DNA of 43,513 nucleotides. It comes from a virus. The notes beneath the pieces were generated by a model. That model was given only the letters and a program-made list of their open reading frames with translations, ran no database searches and was not told the origin of the DNA. Shown here in pieces: positions 1-8,239 of this stretch. The DNA is taken from IMG/VR virus record IMGVR_UViG_3300005617_000296, positions 1-43,513 of that record, one strand, 5' to 3'. A program made the position numbers and the translations under genes. The stretch's first letter is position 1. Every line of letters starts with the position of its first letter.

Positions 1-2
1 GG

Positions 3-113
3 TTGCTCGAGTGGTCGCGCATCGCCCCGCGCGTTGCGCTTCACGCGTCCGCGCGAGCTCACGGCCTGCGATGGCGCCGCGGCTTCGGGCCGAAACAATG
101 CAAAGGCTCGTAA
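3..113 (+). CDS. C-terminal fragment of a gene entering from outside the window
   Basis: An open frame runs in from the left edge and ends at TAA 111-113 after 36 codons. Its codons have the strong G/C third-position bias of the real genes here. It overlaps by 16 bases the ATG (98) chosen for the next gene, the usual packing in this genome. The residues (LLEWSRI, RVALHASAR) match no family I can name. It could be the tail of the glycosyltransferase cut at the other window end or of an unseen gene, but its frame does not continue directly from base 43513. Confidence 0.35.
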   Translation: MLEWSRIAPRVALHASARAHGLRWRRGFGPKQCKGS

Positions 114-856
114 CTGAACTTCTGCATTGCTGGGAAGGCAAGCCGATTCTCGTGATCGGCGGCGGCCCGTCGGTGCTCCGCGATCTGCCGGCGCTCGACA
201 TCGAGCCCGCGTGCGTCATCAGCGCCAACGAGCACGGTTTCAAGCAGGACAAGTTCAAAGTCGATCTCGTCACGAACGTCGACAAACGTCACTGCTTGCT
301 GAAGGAGCCGATGGAGAAGATTCTCCGGCCGTACGGCGTGCCGATCGTCAACCGCCACACCTGGGCCGATTACCGCCTGCCTGACTGGACGATGGCCGGC
401 AACACCGGCATGCAGGCAATCGCGCTCGCGGCGCTGCTCGGCGCCAGCCAAGTAATCGTGACAGGGATCGACATGTGGAACGGCGGCCGAATCTACTTCC
501 ACGACAAGGGCGCCAAGCCGCAGAAGCACCGCGTGCTGAAATCTGCGATGAAGCGGCGCTCGCGCGAGCGCGTGAGTCCGCTCAAGGCGTTTTGTGCGGG
601 CGCGCACATTCGGCCTATGTCCGGCGCGCTTACCGAGTGGTTTAAGACCTACGACCCAGCAGAAGTGCTCAAGCCGAGCCGCCCAGTGGCGTATCGGCGC
701 CGGCTCGAGGACGACACCCGCGAAGTGCTCTGTGAAGTCACCGATGCGTTTCGAATGACGAACGATGATTACACGCGCGTCGGGCAGAAACTCGCCCTGT
801 CCCAGTACGAATTCGAGAAGATTGGATCGGGGCTGCGCAAACTGGTGTTGACATAG
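98..856 (+). CDS. DUF115 / MAF-type glycosyltransferase-like protein
   Basis: 252 residues. The N-terminus (residues 17-30, ILVIGGGPSVLRDL) is the glycine-rich nucleotide-binding loop typical of DUF115/MAF (motility-associated factor) and related pterin- or sialic-acid-linked Rossmann proteins. A second signature, GASQVIVTGIDMW, with the preceding AGNTGMQAIALAALL, is also typical of that family, which is linked to sugar transfer onto flagellin or envelope glycans. I start at ATG 98. A longer frame from GTG 11 would add an Arg/Ala-rich stretch with no family character. With the sugar genes at 41195-43513 it suggests a phage glycan-modification set. The exact reaction cannot be read from sequence. 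Confidence 0.65.
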   Translation: MQRLVTELLHCWEGKPILVIGGGPSVLRDLPALDIEPACVISANEHGFKQDKFKVDLVTNVDKRHCLLKEPMEKILRPYGVPIVNRHTWADYRLPDWTMAGNTGMQAIALAALLGASQVIVTGIDMWNGGRIYFHDKGAKPQKHRVLKSAMKRRSRERVSPLKAFCAGAHIRPMSGALTEWFKTYDPAEVLKPSRPVAYRRRLEDDTREVLCEVTDAFRMTNDDYTRVGQKLALSQYEFEKIGSGLRKLVLT

Positions 857-981
857 CCAAAGCGACGTGCAAGATTTGCACCGTTCGCCAAGCTGATTGC
901 CGGAATCGCGCCCGGTAGCATTGATTGAGGCTTCATGCCCCTCAGAGGCGGTTTTCATTAACCACTTGAGGAATTTCATCA

Positions 982-2061
982 ATGCCCTTCACAGCAGAAC
1001 AGGTTTCCTACGCGGGCAAGCTCGCGTTGGATTTCTTCCTGAAAAACGACCCGACGGACCAGATCAACATTGCGCACCCCTTCTTGAAAAAGATGGGTGA
1101 GGGCAAGAAGGAATGGACCGGCGGCCTTCAGTACGTCGTCGAGCAGCTCCGCTTCTCGAACGATTCCAATTTCCAGGCGTACTTCGGCTCGTCCCAGGTC
1201 ACGTACAACCGCAAGCGCACGATCACCCAGGCGAAATACCTGTGGGGTGCGTGGCACGACGGTTTCGGCCTCGACGAAGACGAAATGGCGCAGAACGGCG
1301 TCGTCCTGACGGACGAGCGCGGCGAATCGCCGACCGACAACGAGAAGGTTCAGCTCACGAACCTGCTCGAAGAGAATCTCGAGACGCTGAAGCTCGGCTT
1401 CGACGAGAACTTCGATCTCATGCTGCATCGCGACGGCTCGCAGTCGAACCTGGACATTCCGGGCCTCGACGCGCTCGTTTCGCTGCATCCGACGGCCGGC
1501 ACGGTCGGCACGATCGCCGCGAGCAACGCCTGGTGGCAGAATTACGCCGACCTCGGCGTGGAAGACAGCTCCGAAGGCGTGCTCGATGCGATGGAGCGCG
1601 CGTGGCGCGCGTGCATCCGCTACGGCGGCATGCCGCCGGACTTCATTCTGGCGGGCACCGAGTTCATCGACGCCTACCGTGATGCGGTCGGCTCGCCGGG
1701 CGGCGCGATCCAGCGTCAGGTCATCGTCGGCAGCTCCGACGGCAACAAGAAGGGCACGACCCTCGATGGAAGTGTCGGCAACGGCATCAACACCGGGTTG
1801 TACTTCAAGGGCGTCGATATCATCTGGGATCCGGTGTTCGACACGCTCGACACGCTGGACACCCCGACGATCAGCTGGGCGTCGCGCTGCTACTTCCTGA
1901 ACACGCGCTTCATCAAGCTGCGCCCCATCAAGGGCCACTGGATGATCTCGCGTCGGCCCCCGCGAGTGTACGACCGCTATGTGCACTACTGGGCTCTGAC
2001 CGCGAAAGCGGCCTTGACGACCGGCAAGCGCAACGCGCACGCCGTTCTGGCCCTGGCGTAG
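982..2061 (+). CDS. major capsid protein
   Basis: 359 residues, preceded by GAGGAA 9 bases before ATG. It builds the icosahedral head. I assign it by position (before a small beta-rich decoration-like gene, the adaptor and the nozzle), by size, and by the character of the protein: an N-terminal helical part (YAGKLALDFFLKNDPTDQ), long acidic and aromatic stretches, and a C-terminal segment (SRCYFLNTRFIKLRPIKGH) typical of podovirus coat proteins, presumably of HK97 fold. No protease or scaffold gene is visible beside it, which is odd and probably reflects the missing segment outside the window. A 10-bp hairpin lies just after the stop. Confidence 0.8.
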   Translation: MPFTAEQVSYAGKLALDFFLKNDPTDQINIAHPFLKKMGEGKKEWTGGLQYVVEQLRFSNDSNFQAYFGSSQVTYNRKRTITQAKYLWGAWHDGFGLDEDEMAQNGVVLTDERGESPTDNEKVQLTNLLEENLETLKLGFDENFDLMLHRDGSQSNLDIPGLDALVSLHPTAGTVGTIAASNAWWQNYADLGVEDSSEGVLDAMERAWRACIRYGGMPPDFILAGTEFIDAYRDAVGSPGGAIQRQVIVGSSDGNKKGTTLDGSVGNGINTGLYFKGVDIIWDPVFDTLDTLDTPTISWASRCYFLNTRFIKLRPIKGHWMISRRPPRVYDRYVHYWALTAKAALTTGKRNAHAVLALA

Positions 2062-2067
2062 TAGCCT

Positions 2068-2097
2068 CCGAGGAGCGTCGATCGCGGCGCTCTTCGG
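2068..2097 (+). terminator. hairpin after the capsid gene (attenuator or RNA-processing site)
   Basis: CCGAGGAGCG (2068-2077) pairs with CGCTCTTCGG (2088-2097), giving 10 base pairs with one G-T wobble around a 10-base loop. There is no immediate T-tract, although TTTTT lies 10 bases downstream of the stem, so it may reduce rather than stop transcription, or protect the capsid mRNA 3' end. Confidence 0.5.
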
Positions 2098-2125
2098 ACC
2101 ACTGAACTTTTTCGAGGATACGAAT

Positions 2126-2401
2126 ATGCGCGGTAAATATGTCACTGGTGTCACCGTCACCGATCTGGGCACGACCCTTCCGTTCGTGAACGGCTCTCCG
2201 GTGCTGGTTTCCAATCCGGGCGCTTCGGCGGCCACCCTTCAGTTCGGCGATGCGTCGACTGGCCCCTTCAGCACCGGCCACACTGCGGCCGGCGTTGCGG
2301 CGGTCATTCCGGCCGGCGGCGTGCTGGAGAACGTCATCGTCTCGGGCCGCTATGCGGCTCTGGAAGGTGGCTCGGGCCAGCTGCAGCTGACCCAGAACTA
2401 G
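2126..2401 (+). CDS. putative head decoration protein
   Basis: 91 residues with a good ribosome site (GAGGATACGAAT before ATG). It is rich in Gly, Ala, Ser, Thr and Val in short alternating stretches (KYVTGVTVTDLG, PAGGVLENVIVSGRY), as expected for a small all-beta capsid-stabilising or spike-like protein. Its place directly after the capsid gene is the normal decoration position. No transmembrane or catalytic motif is visible. Function is inferred from position and composition only. Confidence 0.5.
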   Translation: MRGKYVTGVTVTDLGTTLPFVNGSPVLVSNPGASAATLQFGDASTGPFSTGHTAAGVAAVIPAGGVLENVIVSGRYAALEGGSGQLQLTQN

Positions 2402-2411
2402 AGCAACAACT

Positions 2412-2439
2412 CCGGGCGGCGTCGCAAGGCGCCGCTCGG
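2412..2439 (+). terminator. hairpin after the decoration-like gene
   Basis: CCGGGCGGCG (2412-2421) pairs with CGCCGCTCGG (2430-2439), 10 base pairs with one G-T wobble and an 8-base loop. There is no T-tract. It closely resembles the hairpin at 2068-2097 in stem length, closing pairs and position. Confidence 0.45.
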
Positions 2440-2469
2440 ATTCGATGATCCCACCCAAGGAGTACAAGT

Positions 2470-2832
2470 ATGATTCGTCACGTTTTTGTCGATATCCGCC
2501 GCAACGAGGGCGCCACGATCCGCAACAGCTTTCCGGAATGGGAAGTGCCGATTCTGAAAGTGGTGCATGGTGAGGATTCCGTCAGCGTGGTCGGCGAGAA
2601 GCTCGTCAACCGCGAGCCGCCGGAAGCGCACGATGAGTTCACGCGCCTGAACGACCGCTACAAGCGTTCGAAGGGTGAGGATGGCTCACCGGGCACTCCG
2701 TACACCCACATGGTGTATGGCGAGCTCGGCGTGCAGAAACTGCAGCAGGCGATCAACGCCGCGGTCACGGACGCGCCGGAAGGCGATCTGACCGGGCTCG
2801 GAGACGAACAGCTTTCATCCGTGGGTGGGTGA
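2470..2832 (+). CDS. small structural-region protein of unknown function
   Basis: 120 residues with a strong ribosome site (AAGGAG, 7 bases before ATG). It has an N-terminal beta-like region (RHVFVDIRRNEGATIRNSFPEWEVPILKVV, quoted here only to residue 32 in outline), then charged, flexible sequence, with no recognisable motif. It lies in the head operon between the decoration-like gene and a strong terminator, so it is probably a virion or head-assembly component. Confidence 0.5.
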   Translation: MIRHVFVDIRRNEGATIRNSFPEWEVPILKVVHGEDSVSVVGEKLVNREPPEAHDEFTRLNDRYKRSKGEDGSPGTPYTHMVYGELGVQKLQQAINAAVTDAPEGDLTGLGDEQLSSVGG

Positions 2833-2838
2833 ACACTT

Positions 2839-2877
2839 CGCCCGCGTCCAGCTCTCGGGCTGGCGCGGGCGTTTTCT
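2839..2877 (+). terminator. rho-independent terminator after the head genes
   Basis: CGCCCGCG-T-CCAGC (2839-2852) pairs with GCTGGCGCGGGCG (2859-2871), 13 base pairs with a single bulged T and a 6-base loop, followed at once by TTTTC. This is the strongest terminator on the plus strand in the window. It would separate highly expressed head genes from tail genes. Confidence 0.85.
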
Positions 2878-2894
2878 AGCCAGAGGAGCCTGCG

Positions 2895-3650
2895 GTGAGT
2901 CAAGCTGATTTCAACTGCGATTGCATCGACAGCAACGACAACCAGACGTTGGCGCAGCTGCGTCGTCGCATGATGATCCGGCTCGGCTACTCGGCATCAG
3001 CCGACAACCCGCCGCCGGGGATGGCTCAGCTGCTCGATGACTTCCTGCGCGATGCGCAGGAGCAGCTCTATCTCAAGAACCCAGTCCTTCGCACTGAGCG
3101 GCTCTACCGCTGGACGATGGTGCCCGGCATCAGCTACTACGGTATTCGCGACAACGACGGCGACACGGATTTCAGTGATATCGACTGCGGCAAGCACCTG
3201 AACGACAAGGGCTACCGCATATCGTGGGTCGGACTCGAAGACCTCAACAACATGTGGATGCCGATGCGCTGCGGCATCGACCCCTCGTTCTACACGACCT
3301 CCGCGCAGCAGGGCCTCCCGACGCTGTACGAGATCCGCTCGTGCATAGAAGTCTTCCCGGTGCCGAACGCCGCCTACAAGCTATGGATCAAGGGCCAGAT
3401 GGGGCTCGAGCCGTTCGTCGCGAACACCGACAAGACCACGATCAATTCTGATCTCGTTTTCGGCTGGGCGCTCGCGGATGCGAAGGCGCACTACGGGCAG
3501 CGCGATGCGCAGCGCGTGAGCGATTCGGCCCGCGAAATGCTCGGTGACGTCATTGCTGGCAATCACCTGACGCGCCGCTACGTGCCGAACACGTATCAGT
3601 TGCCGCCAGCGGTTGAGCCCGTGATGGTCGACTTCAACCCGCCGGTGTAA
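2895..3650 (+). CDS. head-to-tail adaptor (P22 gp4 / T7 gp11-like)
   Basis: 251 residues, GTG start after GAGGAG. The family seals the portal and joins it to the tail nozzle. Recognisable features are the N-terminal helical part LAQLRRRMMIRLGY, the segment MAQLLDDFLRDAQEQLY, the conserved turn LRTERLYRWTMVPG, and a C-terminal part with WIKGQMGLEPF and ALADAKAHYGQRDA. The order (capsid, adaptor, nozzle) agrees. No portal gene is present in the window for it to bind. Confident at the family level, not at the level of a particular phage. Confidence 0.75.
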   Translation: MSQADFNCDCIDSNDNQTLAQLRRRMMIRLGYSASADNPPPGMAQLLDDFLRDAQEQLYLKNPVLRTERLYRWTMVPGISYYGIRDNDGDTDFSDIDCGKHLNDKGYRISWVGLEDLNNMWMPMRCGIDPSFYTTSAQQGLPTLYEIRSCIEVFPVPNAAYKLWIKGQMGLEPFVANTDKTTINSDLVFGWALADAKAHYGQRDAQRVSDSAREMLGDVIAGNHLTRRYVPNTYQLPPAVEPVMVDFNPPV

Positions 3651-3651
3651 C

Positions 3652-4437
3652 GTGGCGGACCGCAGTGTTGCCCTAACAACTATCAAAGGCGGCATCAATC
3701 GCCAGCGCACCAAGGGCGGCGCGCTTCAAGATTCGTTGTACGACCTGGTGAACGGCTACGTCTCGAAGTCGAAGACGGTTGTCGTGCGGCCCGGCACTGT
3801 CCGTGTGTACAACCTTCCGGTGAACACCGCAGAAGAGGGCGAGACGAAGGGCTTGATGGCGTTCGAAGGCACGCTCCACGTCTTCTCCGATCGCTTTGTC
3901 GACGTTCCGACTGGCATTACGCTGCACGTCATCACGCACCCCGATGCGACGCCGGATGATCCGATCGCGCTCTCGGAGATCAACTTCGCTGCGCCGTTCA
4001 TGGGCTTTCCGTACGTGGTCGCCACTTTCGAAAACGGCGATACGTGGCACTTCTGGCTGCAAGACGGGGACGAGTGGGAAGCGGATACCGCGTACAAGTT
4101 CGGCGACATCGTGGTGCCGAGCACGGCCAACGGCTTCGCGTACCAGGCATCGCGGCTGCTGCCGGCGAACACCGCCTGGGCCGCTGACGTACAGCGCGCA
4201 GTCGGCGATATCGTCGAGCCGACTGTCTACAACGATTTCCTCTATACCGTCGTCGACACGCAAGGCGACAATCCGCGCTCGGGCAGCACGGAGCCCGTGT
4301 GGCCGACAACCGACGGTGCGCGAATCAACGAGGATGCCGATGGCTCGACGAGCGTGCCGTCTTCTGTTACCGAGCCGCCGGATATCGCATCGCTGCCAGC
4401 GCCGAACATTCGCACTCGGTATGGAATTAACCGATGA
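3652..4437 (+). CDS. tail nozzle protein, N-terminal part
   Basis: 261 residues, GTG start one base after the adaptor stop. The opening (LTTIKGGINRQRTKGGALQDSLYDLVNGYVS, seen in outline in residues 8-38) and the following beta segments (RPGTVRVYN, LMAFEGTLHVFSDRF) resemble the first part of podovirus nozzle or packaged-DNA-stabilisation proteins. From about residue 142 there are two copies of a carbohydrate-module-like repeat (WEADTAYKFGDIVVPS, then DVQRAVGDIVEPTVYNDFLY ending in TEPVWPTTDG). The stop overlaps the next ATG as ATGA, and the next gene carries the rest of the nozzle, so the protein appears to be made in two coupled pieces. Confidence 0.6.
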   Translation: MADRSVALTTIKGGINRQRTKGGALQDSLYDLVNGYVSKSKTVVVRPGTVRVYNLPVNTAEEGETKGLMAFEGTLHVFSDRFVDVPTGITLHVITHPDATPDDPIALSEINFAAPFMGFPYVVATFENGDTWHFWLQDGDEWEADTAYKFGDIVVPSTANGFAYQASRLLPANTAWAADVQRAVGDIVEPTVYNDFLYTVVDTQGDNPRSGSTEPVWPTTDGARINEDADGSTSVPSSVTEPPDIASLPAPNIRTRYGINR

Positions 4438-7097
4438 CGACTCCAGTTTGGCAAGCAGGCACTATCTACGCACCGGGCGCACTGGTGCAGCCGGCGTCAA
4501 CGCCCGCGCCGCAGCCCGATCAGATCACGAACGGCGATTTCGAGTCCGGCAACACCGGTTGGACTCTTGCGGCGGGCTTCTCCATCGGGCAGTTCGGCAC
4601 CAATACGCACTTTCAAGGAACGTGGTCGCTGCAGTGGGATACGACGGGCGAAGCACGCGCGGTCAACAACAATGCGACCGCAGTGGTGGCCGGGCAGACG
4701 ATCAATGCGACGGCTCAAGTGCAGCAAGGCGCTTCGTCGGCGGGGCAGGCCGGCGCTCGCGTGGAAGTGCTCTGGTATGACGCTTCCGACGAGTTCATCT
4801 CGGAATCGCAGGGCAATCTGGTCGATAGCGCATCGAACAATACGTGGAAGCAGTCGTCGGTCGCCGCGGTGGCGCCGGCTAACGCCGCCTTCGCGCGCTT
4901 TTCGATAGCCGCCTTCCGCGCAAGCGGCAGCAATAAACTCTGGGTCGACACGTGCTCGTGGGACGCAGCCGTAACGTCTATCCCCGACGGCCTCGTGTTC
5001 CGGGCGGTGCAAGCCGTCGCTGGCTACTCGGGTGCCAGCGAGCCCGTGTGGCCGCTCTCTGTCGGCCTGCAGGTCATCGACAACGAGGTTACGTGGGAGG
5101 CGGTGATCGCTTCGCGCGTGACGTGGGAGGCATCGCCGATTCTCGTTTCCGGCAGCTACGAGCCCAGCTTCCCAGAATTGCCGGATGCAACTGTGGCCGA
5201 CGGCACGATCTTGTGGACTGCGATGAACTGGCGCGTTTCGCAAGCGCCGCACTCTAAAGTGGTCGCCATTGGCGCCAGCAAGATATTCGCGGCGGACGAG
5301 GACATCATTTCGTTCTCCGCGACGGTGAACCCGCTCGATTGGACGACCGCCGAGGACGCGGGCTACATCCCGTTCGGCTTGAACACGTTCGGCTCGACAC
5401 CGGTGACGGCGCTCGGGCTGTATCGCAGCAACCTCGTCGCCTTCAATTCTGAAGCCTACCAAATGTGGCAGATAGACGAGGATCCCGCCAACATGGCGAT
5501 TTTGGATGCGTCGCCTGTCGCGTGCCTCTTCCCGAAGTCCGTGCAGCCGGTCAGCAATGATCTCGTCATGTGTACGCCGGAGGGCGTTCGAAACATCGGC
5601 ATCGCCGGCGCCAGCACCAATCTGCAGGCCGGGTACTTCGGTGCGCAGGTCGACCCGCTGGTACTCGCGAAGATCCGCGCAGGGCTCGTTCCGTTTGCGC
5701 TTTTCTGGCCGTCGATGGGCCAGTACTGGCTGATCTTCGAGACGGACGACGGCTCGGAAGCGTTCGTGCTGACGATGAACGGCGGCGCTAAGGACCAGAG
5801 CTGGTCGCGCTACCTCTTCGCTGAAACGCTCACCGACTGGGCCATTCTCGATGGGGATTTATACCTTCGCACGGAGGACCGCGTGTGGCGTGTGGATCCC
5901 GAAGCGCTGGAAGATGACGAGAATTCTGAAGTGTCCGCCGCCTTCACGATGACGGCAGGGATGGAGACCGGCATCGGGCTGACGTATATCGGCGCCGACA
6001 TTATTCCGGTCATCTCGCCGCCTACGACTATAGGGTCGGTCGATCCCGAAGCCGTGGCTGGCCTGCTGATTGGCTCTCTGTACGTTGCGGTTTCCGCGTT
6101 CCCGGACTTGGCAGCTGGCACGATCGTATTCGAATTGCGCTCTTCTGAGGGCGGCGATCCGGGCGGCACCGCTTTCGGGTCTATCAGCTTCACCGACGAA
6201 CTAGGCGTTGCACGGACGTTCGCGCGCACGGATGCGCAGAACCCCGATGGTGACCCCGTCGATGTGGGTTTCGGCGTGCAAGCACGTGAATGGTCTTGGA
6301 CGATAACGCCGCCTGCTGAGATATTCGACGATGCCGGCACGTATGAAGTCACGTTGAATCTCGGCGATTCCGGCGGAAACGGGCAAGCTAGCGGCACGGT
6401 CTGCGACGGCGGCTTGTGGGAGAGCGTAATCGGCTGCGAAAGCACATCGCCGCCGGTCATTTTCGATGCGGGCGTTTACACCTTCGATTCTGCGGATCTG
6501 CCGGAAGACCGAGATGTGTACTGGCTTGGTCTTGAGGCTATCCCGACGTCGTTGCCGTTCATCTACGCCGTGACGACTGATCCCGATCCAGGCGATACGC
6601 TCTATTTCTGGTACTCGGAAGAGCCGTTTGCGGCCAACCCCATTTTCACTGCGCTGACTGAATCCACGGACACCATCACGGTCGTCCCGACCGACACGGG
6701 CTTCTTCGCTTTCGGCATCAGCACGAGCAATTCCGATCGCACCGTCATGGATAGCGGCATCGTCACGATCAGCTGCGCGACCAGTGAAACCGGCACGCCG
6801 TTCGAAGGCTACATCGCGTGGCCGTACCTCGATTTCGGCCTTCTAGGCATCGACAAGATGATGGAGGGTTTCGACATCGTGGCGGATGGCACTTTCCGCG
6901 TATCCTTCGGCTATTCGCAGCGGGACTTCTCGCTCGCAACCGACGAATACGCGCTCGACGGCGACACCGTGACGGGCTCAATGGTGCCCATGCCGCTGAC
7001 AGCCCCCAGTTTCCAAATGCGAATCACCTTCGACGGCTCACAAGCCTGGGAGTGGTTCGCTTCGAACATCTACATCAACAACGAAGGTACAGGATGA
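4434..7097 (+). CDS. tail nozzle protein, main part, with inserted lectin-like domain
   Basis: 887 residues, starting in the ATGA overlap. Residues 4-18 (PVWQAGTIYAPGALV) begin another copy of the repeat found in the preceding gene. Residues about 25-180 (ITNGDFESGNTGWTL to LWVDTCSWD) look like a galactose-binding/CBM-type jelly roll inserted inside that repeat, which resumes as GYSGASEPVWPLSVG. Residues about 250-500 are the beta-propeller-like nozzle core (SKIFAADEDIISFS, ALGLYRSNLVAFNSEAYQMW, GQYWLIFETDD). A further beta/Ig-like region lies at about 520-780. P22 gp10 is about half this length, so this version carries large insertions, perhaps for glycan contact. Confidence 0.65.
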   Translation: MTTPVWQAGTIYAPGALVQPASTPAPQPDQITNGDFESGNTGWTLAAGFSIGQFGTNTHFQGTWSLQWDTTGEARAVNNNATAVVAGQTINATAQVQQGASSAGQAGARVEVLWYDASDEFISESQGNLVDSASNNTWKQSSVAAVAPANAAFARFSIAAFRASGSNKLWVDTCSWDAAVTSIPDGLVFRAVQAVAGYSGASEPVWPLSVGLQVIDNEVTWEAVIASRVTWEASPILVSGSYEPSFPELPDATVADGTILWTAMNWRVSQAPHSKVVAIGASKIFAADEDIISFSATVNPLDWTTAEDAGYIPFGLNTFGSTPVTALGLYRSNLVAFNSEAYQMWQIDEDPANMAILDASPVACLFPKSVQPVSNDLVMCTPEGVRNIGIAGASTNLQAGYFGAQVDPLVLAKIRAGLVPFALFWPSMGQYWLIFETDDGSEAFVLTMNGGAKDQSWSRYLFAETLTDWAILDGDLYLRTEDRVWRVDPEALEDDENSEVSAAFTMTAGMETGIGLTYIGADIIPVISPPTTIGSVDPEAVAGLLIGSLYVAVSAFPDLAAGTIVFELRSSEGGDPGGTAFGSISFTDELGVARTFARTDAQNPDGDPVDVGFGVQAREWSWTITPPAEIFDDAGTYEVTLNLGDSGGNGQASGTVCDGGLWESVIGCESTSPPVIFDAGVYTFDSADLPEDRDVYWLGLEAIPTSLPFIYAVTTDPDPGDTLYFWYSEEPFAANPIFTALTESTDTITVVPTDTGFFAFGISTSNSDRTVMDSGIVTISCATSETGTPFEGYIAWPYLDFGLLGIDKMMEGFDIVADGTFRVSFGYSQRDFSLATDEYALDGDTVTGSMVPMPLTAPSFQMRITFDGSQAWEWFASNIYINNEGTG

Positions 7098-7600
7098 ACC
7101 CACTCCACCTGACAGATATCAACGAATTCGAGCACGTGCTCACGGTCCTCAAGGGTATGCCGGAGGATGAGAAAGTGCTCTTCAAGGCGATGACGGGCGA
7201 CGATTTCGACGCGGAGAATGTCCTCGTCGCACTCGCCGATCTCCCCGGCACGCACCACATCGTCTGGGCTGGTGAGACGCCTATCGCAATAGGCGGCTTC
7301 ATCCCGCAGCGTAAAGGGGTGGTTCGGACCTGGTTTATCGCTCCCGATGCGACGTGGGCCGCTTATGGCCGAGAAGTGACCGACTTGTGCGGCAGCCTCA
7401 TCAAAGGCATGCTGGACGACGGGTTGGCGCACCGAATCGAAACGGTTACACTGGCCGACAGAACAAAGGCTCGAGCGTGGTATGAGCGCATCGGGCTGTC
7501 CTTTGAATCCACCCAGCGCGGATACGGTTCGGGCGGCGAAGACGCCGTAATGTATGTCGCCTTGCGCGACACGGAGAGCGGTGGATGTGCGGTAGCGTAG
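7094..7600 (+). CDS. GNAT-fold protein, possible internal virion protein A
   Basis: 168 residues, ATGA overlap with the nozzle gene. The protein has the acetyltransferase order: HHIVWAGETPIAIGGF (beta strands), then WFIAPDATWAAYGREVTDLCGSLIKG (acetyl-CoA loop region and helix), then ETVTLADRTKARAWYERIGLSFE (the typical C-terminal GNAT AxxxYxxxGF-like signature). T7 gp13 and related podovirus proteins share this fold and sit between nozzle and ejection proteins, as here. Whether it has acetyltransferase activity or only the fold is not decided by sequence. Confidence 0.6.
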   Translation: MNPLHLTDINEFEHVLTVLKGMPEDEKVLFKAMTGDDFDAENVLVALADLPGTHHIVWAGETPIAIGGFIPQRKGVVRTWFIAPDATWAAYGREVTDLCGSLIKGMLDDGLAHRIETVTLADRTKARAWYERIGLSFESTQRGYGSGGEDAVMYVALRDTESGGCAVA

Positions 7601-8235
7601 GCGGAATCAACATTGCGGATCCTCTGGACCTGTCGCACACGCAGGCCCGGCGGGATGCGAAGAAGGCATCAGCGAAAGCCGATGCGGCGGAAGCTGCGCG
7701 CCAGGCGCGCATTTCAGGCAACGTCTCCGACATCAATTCGGCTTTCGCCGGACGCCAGGGGCAGTACGATAGCCTCGGGACGGCCCTGCGCGAGCGGCTG
7801 AACAAGCAGCTCGAACTGCAGCGCGGTCAGGCCACGCGTCAATCGAAGTTCGCTCTCGCCCGCGGCGGCTTGACCGGCGGCAGTGCCGCGATCGACGCCG
7901 GTCGCACTCTCGCCCGCGAAGGCCAAGAAGGCGTCCTCGCTGCCGAGCGCGCTGCGCGCGGCGGCGTCGCCGATCTCATGGCGAAAGACGAACAGGCGCG
8001 CACGAACCTCATTTCGCTCGCACAGTCGGGCAACGACATCGGCAACGCCGGTGCGCAGACTGCATCGCTCTTGAAGGCGAATGCGGACAGCGCCAAGAGT
8101 GCCGATCTCACCAACGGACTCGGCAACGTATTCGGCAGCACTGCGCAGGCGTACAAGGCGCAGCAGGACGCCGCCGCGCGCCGGCGCGGCTTGAGCGAGT
8201 CGACCACTTACGCTCGCGCGTTCTCTCGAGGCTAA
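7585..8235 (+). CDS. internal virion protein B-like (ejection protein)
   Basis: 216 residues. It starts with MCGSVGGI, a short Cys/Gly opening typical of phage internal virion proteins, followed by Ala/Gln/Arg-rich helices (QARRDAKKASAKADAAEAAR) and a central LARGGLTGGSAAIDAGR segment found in many podovirus ejection proteins. It overlaps the previous gene by 16 bases. The family leaves the capsid at infection and helps form a channel across the host envelope. Assignment rests on order and composition. Confidence 0.6.
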   Translation: MCGSVGGINIADPLDLSHTQARRDAKKASAKADAAEAARQARISGNVSDINSAFAGRQGQYDSLGTALRERLNKQLELQRGQATRQSKFALARGGLTGGSAAIDAGRTLAREGQEGVLAAERAARGGVADLMAKDEQARTNLISLAQSGNDIGNAGAQTASLLKANADSAKSADLTNGLGNVFGSTAQAYKAQQDAAARRRGLSESTTYARAFSRG

Positions 8236-8239
8236 CGCC

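Noticed and set aside
11-97. N-terminal extension of the DUF115-type protein from GTG 11
   Set aside because: The added 29 residues are Arg/Ala-rich with no family character, and the region is better explained by the end of an upstream gene in another frame.
979-2235. Long open frame on the minus strand across the capsid gene
   Set aside because: Arg/Val/Ala-rich shadow of a GC-rich gene; no ribosome site and no family motif.
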